DNA of 12,464 bases from an uncultured Bacteroidota bacterium (lineage in GTDB: Bacteria > Bacteroidota > Bacteroidia > Chitinophagales > Chitinophagaceae), in assembly GCA_946479615.1 (NCBI GenBank), contig CAMLGR010000137.1, positions 1 to 12,464 of the forward strand. The letters are read 5' to 3'. Shown one piece after another: positions 7,082 through 12,464 of the stretch. The notes beneath the pieces were generated by a model that saw only the letters and a list, made by a program, of their open reading frames with translations, was not told the DNA's origin and did no database searches. The number at the start of each line of letters is the position of its first letter. Position 1 is the first letter of the stretch. The translations under genes and the position numbers were made by a program.

Positions 7082-8122
7082 TTAATCAAATCTTTCAAGC
7101 ATCTTAAAATGCCTGTGCGATTCCTGCAGGTATTTCCAGCCTTTGGTGAAGGACCAGTAAGGCGTTCCGTTCTGATGATTGTAGCGGCTGATACGGTATA
7201 ATGCTTTCCAGTGCTGAAGGATCACGCCATACGCCTGCCAGATACTCATGCCGCAATCGTAAATATGATTAGGCTCTGCCCCGCAACCATTGAATTCAAG
7301 AATGAGGAAGTTCTTTCCCTGTTTCAGGTCTTCGATCGAACTGGTCTTGATATCATAGCGGCCATAATAAAATTTATCCGTGTAATGACTAAGGTTATCG
7401 AATACTTTCAGCAGGTCGGTATCTATTTCCTTATGGAGATTGGTGAAATGAGCGCCGCGGTTGTGATTGCCGGCATAAGACAGGTAAAATATTTCACCCT
7501 CCGGTATCACCCTTGTAAAACGGTGACCATGCCGGTGCTCCATTTCTTCGAGACGGTGTTTGGCGCGCGGATGTATTTCGATCAGTTGTTTCAGTGTAGC
7601 AATGCCATCACCGGTCACGTGCAGCAATTCTTTATGAATAAACCCGCTGACAATGCCGGTTGGCTGGTCAGGATAGCGATAATAGAATACGCTCACTTCT
7701 ACCGGCAATTCAACAAGATCCTGTACAATATATTCTACGGGAATGCGCTCGTGGTATTTGATAAGCTGCTCTTCGCTGTCGATCTTCCGGAAGAGGATCC
7801 CTTTCATACCGATATCGGGTTTTACAATAAAGGGATAGGAAAATCCCGCCTGCTGTATTTTCTGTTTTACTTCATCATAAGGCCAGTCATGCATGATATA
7901 AATGGTACGTGGCACCAGTTGAGGAGGCAACTGATCATACATTTCCTTTTTGCCTTCTCCTTCAAAACCGCCGAATGTAATAGTTGGATTGGATGAACTG
8001 AAAAACCAGAAAGAACCGCTTCGCAGGCAATACCAGAACCATACAAAGCTGATGGGAAAATAGAGTACATAAAAATTCCACAGTTCCCAGTTCGTGAATT
8101 TTTGAAAAAATCGTTTAATCAT
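7082..8122 (-). CDS. Membrane-anchored ATP-grasp family ligase
   Basis: A 346-residue protein. Residues 16-42 (aromatic-rich, beginning LYFPISF at 20) form a likely membrane anchor, followed by SSSNPTITFGGF. The ATP-grasp fold is recognised from PFIVKPDIGMKG (97-108, nucleotide-binding Lys101), the hinge-like EYIVQDLVE (130-138), GRYDIK (254-259) and the metal-binding LEFNGCGAEP (275-284, Glu276 and Asn278). The overall pattern is closest to D-Ala-D-Ala ligase/RimK-like enzymes, which join a carboxylate to an amine through an acyl-phosphate. The substrate is unknown, and true D-Ala-D-Ala ligases have no such anchor. The ATG at 8122 is preferred over a TTG at 8134, which adds only MSAV and overlaps the candidate -7 box. 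It is the first gene of the probable ATP-grasp-LysE-DinB operon. Confidence 0.82.
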   Translation of the reverse strand: MIKRFFQKFTNWELWNFYVLYFPISFVWFWYCLRSGSFWFFSSSNPTITFGGFEGEGKKEMYDQLPPQLVPRTIYIMHDWPYDEVKQKIQQAGFSYPFIVKPDIGMKGILFRKIDSEEQLIKYHERIPVEYIVQDLVELPVEVSVFYYRYPDQPTGIVSGFIHKELLHVTGDGIATLKQLIEIHPRAKHRLEEMEHRHGHRFTRVIPEGEIFYLSYAGNHNRGAHFTNLHKEIDTDLLKVFDNLSHYTDKFYYGRYDIKTSSIEDLKQGKNFLILEFNGCGAEPNHIYDCGMSIWQAYGVILQHWKALYRISRYNHQNGTPYWSFTKGWKYLQESHRHFKMLERFD

Positions 8123-8131
8123 GACTGCTGA

Positions 8132-8139
8132 CAAAAGTA
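8132..8139 (-). promoter_or_regulatory. Candidate -7 box of the ATP-grasp operon
   Basis: TACTTTTG on the minus strand is an exact TAnnTTTG match ending 9 nt before the ATG at 8122. The leader would be very short, and no convincing -33 TTG is present. Confidence 0.4.
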
Positions 8140-8181
8140 ATGAAGGAATGTTTAAAATAGTAAGGTTTCTTCCATAGTGAG

Positions 8182-8303
8182 GCAGTCTTGCAGCCGGTAG
8201 TCCGCAACCGTCGTTCTGCTATTAGTTATTTTACTATCGTGCCGAACTCATAAATCTGCATGCTTGCTGTTTGACGACTGCGGACTGCCGGCTGCAAGAC
8301 TGC
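8182..8303. repeat. GC-rich heptad inverted repeat between divergent genes (site E)
   Basis: Two 32-nt arms, 8182-8213 and 8272-8303, are reverse complements at 28 of 32 positions and are separated by 58 nt. Each arm is built of 7-nt units such as GTCTTGC, AGTCCGC, ACTGCGG, ACTGCCG and GACTGCG. Unlike the other large tracts it is GC-rich and lies upstream of both flanking genes rather than at gene ends. Confidence 0.85.
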
Positions 8304-8323
8304 GAACTATAAATGATATTGAT

Positions 8324-8331
8324 TAGATTTG
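8324..8331 (+). promoter_or_regulatory. Candidate -7 box of the CCG-domain gene
   Basis: TAGATTTG is an exact TAnnTTTG match 16 nt before the ATG at 8348. The expected -33 position falls at the end of the right arm of the inverted repeat, where no TTG is seen. Confidence 0.4.
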
Positions 8332-8347
8332 GTGCAAATTTGAAACC

Positions 8348-9127
8348 ATGGTTCCTACCGTTGCTGAATTAGCCGCCAATGGTCAATCACCCGAAATACT
8401 TTTTTGGGTGGGTTGTGCCGGTAGTTTTGATCAGCGAGCACAAAAGATCACCAGGGCTTTTGCAACAATACTCACTAAAGTAGGCATCAACTATGCCATA
8501 CTGGGCAAGGAAGAAATGTGCACGGGCGACCCTGTTCGCCGCGCGGGAAATGAATTTATGTTCCAGATGATGGCCTACCAGAATATCCAGGTTTTAAATA
8601 ATTATGGTATTAAAAAAATAGTCACCGCCTGCCCGCATTGTTTTAATATCATAAAGAATGAATATCCCGCTTTGGGAGGTTCTTACGAAGTGATACATCA
8701 TACGGTATTATTGCAGCAACTGATCGATGAAGGAAAGATCAAAATGAAAGAAGGTGGTTATTTCAAAGGAAAACGGATCACTTATCATGATAGCTGCTAT
8801 CTCGGCCGTGCGAATAATATTTACGAAGCTCCGCGCCAGGTATTGGAAGTACTGGATGCCGAACTGGTGGAAATGAAACGCTGCCGGAGTAAAGGCTTAT
8901 GCTGTGGCGCCGGTGGTGCGCAGATGTTTAAAGAAGAAGAAAAAGGTACGACACGTGTAAATTTCGAACGGAGTGCAGAAGCGATTGAAACCGGATCCGA
9001 TTTTATTGCAGCCGCCTGCCCTTTTTGTAATACCATGCTGACGGATGGCGTAAAAAATGCAGAGAAAGAAGAGAGCGTTAAAGTAATGGATATCGCAGAA
9101 CTGGTGGCTTTGTCGATGGCTGATTGA
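8348..9127 (+). CDS. CCG-domain (Fe-S)-binding protein, HdrB/FadF-like
   Basis: A 259-residue soluble protein with two cysteine-rich (CCG, formerly DUF224) domains, as in HdrB, LutA and the C-terminal half of FadF/EMO proteins. The first uses Cys23, Cys58 (in EMCTGDPVRR, with Met where the second Cys of CC would be) and Cys95-Cys98 (CPHC). The second is complete: Cys150 (HDSC), Cys185-186 (CCGAGG) and Cys224-Cys227 (CPFC). Complete CCG sites hold non-cubane Fe-S clusters. It is the expected partner of the membrane protein at 4313-5638 in electron transfer to quinone. In related genomes, as I recall, the two genes are adjacent; here three opposite-strand genes lie between them. The ATG at 8348 matches the family N-terminus (VPTVAELAA). 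Confidence 0.9.
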   Translation: MVPTVAELAANGQSPEILFWVGCAGSFDQRAQKITRAFATILTKVGINYAILGKEEMCTGDPVRRAGNEFMFQMMAYQNIQVLNNYGIKKIVTACPHCFNIIKNEYPALGGSYEVIHHTVLLQQLIDEGKIKMKEGGYFKGKRITYHDSCYLGRANNIYEAPRQVLEVLDAELVEMKRCRSKGLCCGAGGAQMFKEEEKGTTRVNFERSAEAIETGSDFIAAACPFCNTMLTDGVKNAEKEESVKVMDIAELVALSMAD

Positions 9128-9134
9128 TTTTTTC

Positions 9135-9219
9135 TTACCGCATAGGATCATAGTACAGATAGGTTCACATAGGATTTTCTATGTGTGTATTTCTATGTTT
9201 CTATGTGCCTGTGTGGTAA
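9135..9219. repeat. Imperfect inverted repeat with about 8-nt units, convergent junction (site F)
   Basis: The gap holds repeated CATAGG/CATAGT words on the left and TTTCTATG words on the right. TTACC at 9135-9139 answers GGTAA at 9215-9219, and CACATAG at 9166-9172 pairs with CTATGTG at 9179-9185 around a 6-nt loop. The spacing is a mixture of 7 and 8 nt rather than strictly 7. It could form a terminator-like hairpin between the two convergent genes. Confidence 0.65.
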
Positions 9220-9223
9220 AATC

Positions 9224-9760
9224 TCAGGATTCAGAAAAGAACGGTACTATATTCCTTCGCAGGTTCAGCGAGTTCTGCACTTCGATCGCTTCTTTTAATT
9301 TTCCTTTCGGAATGGGTATCCTCAATTCATCAAAGGTCATACCGTTACCGGTTTCCCATTCGTAGGAGATCTCGAGCACATTGACCGTACTGTATTCCTT
9401 TACATCTACTTTACGAAGCAACTTTTCACGGCTGCGGAAAACAACCTGCTTTCCATTGGTGATCGCCATATAATCGGTGATATGCACTTCCGGTATTTTC
9501 TTGCTCTTCCAGCGGACCCTCCACATATTGAAATAGTATTTCGCCGCACCAAAAGCAATGGCAATGCTGCCGCTGATTGCAAAAGCAGGCAACCACCAAC
9601 CATGTCTTGCAAAGCGCAGGATCAATAATCCAAGCGCCCATACAAATAATAACTGGATGATAATGCCCGTTTCCCTTTTCTTACTTTCCACCAGCATAAA
9701 CTCTTCCCATTCAGAAACAGAGTAATACCAATGCACCAATGTTTCTTTCTCTTCCTCCAT
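9224..9760 (-). CDS. Small membrane protein of unknown function, two membrane helices
   Basis: A 178-residue protein with a short acidic N-terminus (MEEEKET), two adjacent hydrophobic segments at about 32-50 and 55-76, a basic stretch (WRVRWKSKK, 80-88) and a soluble C-terminal domain of about 90 residues rich in beta-strand-like sequence (HITDYMAITNGKQVVFRS, 93-110). This layout resembles YcxB/PH-like small membrane proteins, but I do not recognise a specific family and give no function. The ATG at 9760 is chosen because the upstream part of the open frame, to 9988, runs antisense through the conserved gene at 9797-10315. It is divergent from that gene with only 36 nt between the starts. Confidence 0.7.
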   Translation of the reverse strand: MEEEKETLVHWYYSVSEWEEFMLVESKKRETGIIIQLLFVWALGLLILRFARHGWWLPAFAISGSIAIAFGAAKYYFNMWRVRWKSKKIPEVHITDYMAITNGKQVVFRSREKLLRKVDVKEYSTVNVLEISYEWETGNGMTFDELRIPIPKGKLKEAIEVQNSLNLRRNIVPFFSES

Positions 9761-9796
9761 TATTATAAAGTCGGTTTTCCTGCGTAATTTAGCAGT

Positions 9797-10315
9797 ATGA
9801 ACCTTGAATACAAATACCTTCTTCACGGTAATTTCGCCGGCAGTTCCAGGGTGTGGATCTACCAGGCCAATCGTATTTTTTCCATGAGTGAAGCATTGGA
9901 TATAGAAGAGATGCTGACTGCATTTACTACACAATGGAAAAGTCATGGCACACCTGTAATGGGAAATGCTTACCTGTTTTTTGGACAATTCATTATACTG
10001 ATGGCGGATGAAACAGCAAGTGGCGTCAGCGGTTGCAGTACCGATAGTTCAGTAAGACTGATCAAAGAGATCGAACAACGTTTTAATGTGAATATGTTTG
10101 ACCGTACCAGCCTGGCTTTCGTGGTAAAAGACAAGGTGCAGTTATTACCGATCTCCCAATTGCAGTATGCTTTCAACAATCAATTTATTACTGACGATAC
10201 GTTATACTTCAATAACCTCGTGCAAACAAAAGACGAATTGGAAACGCAGTGGATTGTTCCGGTGAAAGATAGCTGGCTGGCGACGAGAATTGAAAAAACC
10301 ATTCATAATTCATAA
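9797..10315 (+). CDS. Conserved Bacteroidota protein of unknown function (often mislabelled ABC transporter ATPase)
   Basis: A 172-residue soluble protein. It resembles a widespread Bacteroidota family with an RVWIYQANR start (18-26), a central MADETASGVSGCSTDSSV block (69-86) containing Cys80, a RFNVNMFDRT segment (95-104) and a DDTLYFNNLVQTKDELE region (133-149). Public entries of this family are often named ABC transporter ATPase, but no Walker A, Walker B or ABC signature is present here, so that name is unsupported. The last residues IHNS and the TAA stop are encoded by heptad units ATTCATA, so the C-terminus has been formed by the repeat. In other Bacteroidota I recall this gene near the Fe-S pair, which fits its place here. 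The ATG at 9797 is the first in frame; a start nearer residue 18 is possible. Confidence 0.8.
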   Translation: MNLEYKYLLHGNFAGSSRVWIYQANRIFSMSEALDIEEMLTAFTTQWKSHGTPVMGNAYLFFGQFIILMADETASGVSGCSTDSSVRLIKEIEQRFNVNMFDRTSLAFVVKDKVQLLPISQLQYAFNNQFITDDTLYFNNLVQTKDELETQWIVPVKDSWLATRIEKTIHNS

Positions 10316-10432
10316 TTATGAATTTAAAATTATGAATGGATGACTATACCAGTAAGTTCGTGCTTCAACAAACTTCTGCAGCCCATTCATAATTTATAAC
10401 TCATAATTCTTAATTCCCAATTCTCAATTTCT
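10301..10432. repeat. Heptad inverted repeat overlapping two gene ends (site G)
   Basis: Left units are ATTCATA (twice) and ATTATGA (twice), with an 18-bp palindrome at 10307-10324. Right units, read on the minus strand, are AGAAATT, GAGAATT, GGGAATT, AAGAATT, ATAAATT and ATGAATG. An 11-bp stem pairs ATTATGAATGG (10329-10339) with 10383-10393. The tract includes the stop and last codons of the plus-strand gene and about seven codons, stop included, of the receptor gene. Confidence 0.85.
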
Positions 10433-12464
10433 TCGGAGCTTTTATAAAGTTATACGCCACACTCAGCCTGTAGTTCCTCGTGTGCGTCAGGCCATAGCTT
10501 TCCAGGTTGAAGTTGGGACCATACGTAAATACCTGGCGGCGCTGGTTCATGAATGGATCGATCGCATTTACAGTCAGTATCAGTCTTTTATTGAATAATT
10601 TTCTTTGTATCCCGATATTCATACTGCTGTTCCATTTGGCATATCCCTGCGGATTGGCGAACCGGTTGAAGGTAAACGAACCGGTAAAGTTCCATACCAG
10701 CAGCGGCGTAAATGTAGAGGTAACCGTAGAAGTAAATGAGCCGCCATCGCGGTAACGGTTCACTGTTTTATCAAAAACACTATAAGTGTTGTATGTATAA
10801 CTGGCGCTTGCATTCGCCTTCAGTTGTCTTGATATGGTGAGCCCACCCCAGGTACTGACTTCGTATTCTTTTCGCCCGCTGATATTTTCCCAGGTCAACT
10901 GTGTTTTCCCATCCGGCAAAAGCGTTCTTACCCGGCTATAGATATCACTGACGATATTGTAACCAAGACCAATGTTTACAAAATAAGAACGGCGGTTGGA
11001 GCCCAGTACTATATCAAAATTATCAGCAGTAGAGGCTTCCAGCTTTTCATTCCCAAAGCGCACAGTATACGGATCAGAAAAATCAATGGTTGGGTTCATC
11101 TCGTTAATACCGGGACGGCGGATGCTGCGACGGTAGGCGAAACGCAGGTTGTATTGATCGTTCCAGTTTTTATTCAGGCTGGCAAAAGGCAGCCAGGTGA
11201 TATATCTATTCCTGGCATCACGGTTTTCTTTAAATAATTCAAACCAGATATTGGTATTCTCTCCGGCCAGGCCCGCAGTGGCGCTGAAATCCGGTGTTAT
11301 CATTTGTTTGATGGCAATCCTTCCATTGATCACCGTTTGATGAAATTTAAAATCATTGCTCAGCAAATCAGAATGCACCATTACATTATCCGGTTTCTTT
11401 AAAGAACTGGCATCAACCACGATATCGCTGTTATCACGCAACACATACCCGCCTGCAGAAAAAAATGTTTTATTATTCCGTGAAGGCAGATCGTAACTGA
11501 CCCTTACATTATATCCATTCCCTTTATCGGTGGTCAGTTGTTGTTGCGTGGAATCGACGCCATTGGGCAAATGATCATCGGGATTGAAATATTGCTGGTA
11601 AAAATCACGGTCATTATCATTCCTGGAAAAATTCCCGGATGCCAGTATACGCAAGGTTTCACCCAATCTTTTACCGAGCAGTTTATACGACAGGCTCAGA
11701 TTGGTGTTGAATATATCGCCTTCACTCCCTATCGTTCTTTCACTCAGGCGGTAAATGTCCCCGAAGCGGTTGATATTCGTATATCCTGTCACCGTCTGGC
11801 TGCGCGGATCGTTCTGGTTGTATTGCAGCACCAGGTTCAGCGATTGTGTTTTGCTGATATCATAATCCATATTTATGCGCAGGTTGGGACGCATATTCTT
11901 ATTGAAATTGTTACTGGCAGTATTGAAAAGATTGGATGAATCGGTATAAATATTATTCCTGATAGAATATCCATTGCCGGTAAAACGACTGTATCCTACT
12001 CCCCCATTGATCGCCATGGCAAATCCCTGTTTACGATAATGGAAGCTTCCGTTTACACTGGCTTCACCTCTTGTACCCGCGGAAAGTGAAATACGTCCAC
12101 TCTTACCCACTTTTCCTTTTTTGGTGACAATATTGATGACGCCCCCTTGTTCATTGGCGTATTGGGGAGGTGGGTTGGTCAGGACCTCGATCTTTTCGAT
12201 AGAACTTCCGGGCAATGATTCCAGCAGATCCTGTAATTGCTGCTGGTTCATTTGAACAGGTTTATCATCGATGAGTATCAGCGGATCTTTTCCACGCACC
12301 GACACTTTTCCATCTGCGTCTTTTGAAATGAGCGGAATACTTTGCAACAGGTCGCTTACATTGCTTCCGGCACTTAAAGGCGATTCGGCTGCATTGAAAG
12401 TAATATTGCCGTCTTTTGATTGGATCAGGGGTTTTTCTGCATACACAATCACTTCCCCCAGGTC
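10410..12464 (-). CDS. TonB-dependent-receptor-type outer-membrane beta-barrel protein, 5'-truncated by the window edge
   Basis: The frame is open to the last base of the window, giving 684 residues. The first in-window residues DLGEVIVYAEKP are the usual LxEVxVxA junction between an N-terminal carboxypeptidase-regulatory-like domain and the plug, so the signal peptide and that domain lie outside. A plug follows: SDLLQSIPLISKDADGKVSV, a DPLILIDDKPV segment and the VLTNPPPQYANEQGGVINIV motif. The rest is a barrel of alternating aromatic strands, as in the Bacteroidota outer-membrane beta-barrel (OMP_b-brl_3) group. Such proteins are often paired with SusD or act alone in uptake; no SusD-like gene is visible and the ligand is unknown. 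The GTG at 12452 is not a credible start. The last residues LRIGN and the stop are encoded in heptad units. Confidence 0.9.
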   Translation of the reverse strand, partial: DLGEVIVYAEKPLIQSKDGNITFNAAESPLSAGSNVSDLLQSIPLISKDADGKVSVRGKDPLILIDDKPVQMNQQQLQDLLESLPGSSIEKIEVLTNPPPQYANEQGGVINIVTKKGKVGKSGRISLSAGTRGEASVNGSFHYRKQGFAMAINGGVGYSRFTGNGYSIRNNIYTDSSNLFNTASNNFNKNMRPNLRINMDYDISKTQSLNLVLQYNQNDPRSQTVTGYTNINRFGDIYRLSERTIGSEGDIFNTNLSLSYKLLGKRLGETLRILASGNFSRNDNDRDFYQQYFNPDDHLPNGVDSTQQQLTTDKGNGYNVRVSYDLPSRNNKTFFSAGGYVLRDNSDIVVDASSLKKPDNVMVHSDLLSNDFKFHQTVINGRIAIKQMITPDFSATAGLAGENTNIWFELFKENRDARNRYITWLPFASLNKNWNDQYNLRFAYRRSIRRPGINEMNPTIDFSDPYTVRFGNEKLEASTADNFDIVLGSNRRSYFVNIGLGYNIVSDIYSRVRTLLPDGKTQLTWENISGRKEYEVSTWGGLTISRQLKANASASYTYNTYSVFDKTVNRYRDGGSFTSTVTSTFTPLLVWNFTGSFTFNRFANPQGYAKWNSSMNIGIQRKLFNKRLILTVNAIDPFMNQRRQVFTYGPNFNLESYGLTHTRNYRLSVAYNFIKAPKKLRIGN

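Noticed and set aside
7211..7996. A 261-codon plus-strand open frame
   Set aside because: It lies wholly antisense within the ATP-grasp gene, has no recognisable motifs, and reads as the mirror of that gene's codon usage.
8123..8134. TTG start for the ATP-grasp gene
   Set aside because: It adds only MSAV and uses bases of an exact TAnnTTTG box; the ATG at 8122 is simpler.
8182..8303. Inverted repeat as ends of an insertion sequence or MITE
   Set aside because: Only 58 nt lie between the arms, and there is no transposase, target-site duplication or terminal motif. A MITE-like origin cannot be fully excluded without other copies.
9761..9988. N-terminal extension of the small membrane protein to 9988
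   Set aside because: It runs antisense through the conserved 9797-10315 gene and does not resemble the rest of the protein.
541..10432. Heptad tracts as a CRISPR array
   Set aside because: Units are 7-8 nt, degenerate and without spacers, and no cas gene is present.
11538..11939. A 133-codon plus-strand open frame
   Set aside because: It is antisense within the barrel coding region with no motif or start signal.

Overview
The window looks like a chromosomal housekeeping segment from a Bacteroidota bacterium, most likely near Chitinophagaceae. The evidence is an outer-membrane beta-barrel receptor with the LxEV-type plug junction, a DUF2279 protein, the two-gene membrane Fe-S/CCG electron-transfer pair typical of the phylum, TAnnTTTG-like -7 boxes, and no clear Shine-Dalgarno sequences. 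I see no rRNA, tRNA, transposase, phage gene or CRISPR array.

Layout: 1-540 (+) is the C-terminal end of a PQQ-dependent dehydrogenase. 646-2370 (-) is a phosphoglucomutase/phosphomannomutase. 2480-3646 (+) is an exported DUF2279 protein. 3742-4242 (-) is a PyrR-like phosphoribosyltransferase. 4313-5638 (+) is a membrane protein with two [4Fe-4S] motifs. A three-gene minus-strand block follows, transcribed in the order ATP-grasp (7082-8122), LysE-family transporter (6280-7011), DinB-family protein (5776-6270). 8348-9127 (+) is the CCG-domain partner of the 4313-5638 protein. 9224-9760 (-) is a small two-helix membrane protein. 9797-10315 (+) is a conserved protein of unknown function. 10410-12464 (-) is a TonB-dependent-receptor-type barrel, cut at the window edge.

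How the genes work together: 4313-5638 and 8348-9127 together have the parts of a FadF/EMO-like electron-transferring-flavoprotein:menaquinone oxidoreductase split over two polypeptides. Here they are separated by the opposite-strand three-gene block, which looks inserted. The other genes are probably independent units arranged as convergent and divergent pairs.

The most striking structure is intergenic. All five convergent gene junctions, one divergent junction and one tandem junction carry runs of degenerate tandem units. The period is 7 nt (nearer 8 nt at one site). The unit sequence differs from site to site, and most sites are arranged as an inverted repeat. The tracts abut stop codons and in at least two genes provide the last codons and the stop. 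They resemble in form the heptanucleotide STRR repeats of heterocystous cyanobacteria. I know of no named equivalent in Bacteroidota, and this is the best candidate for an undescribed element family in the window.
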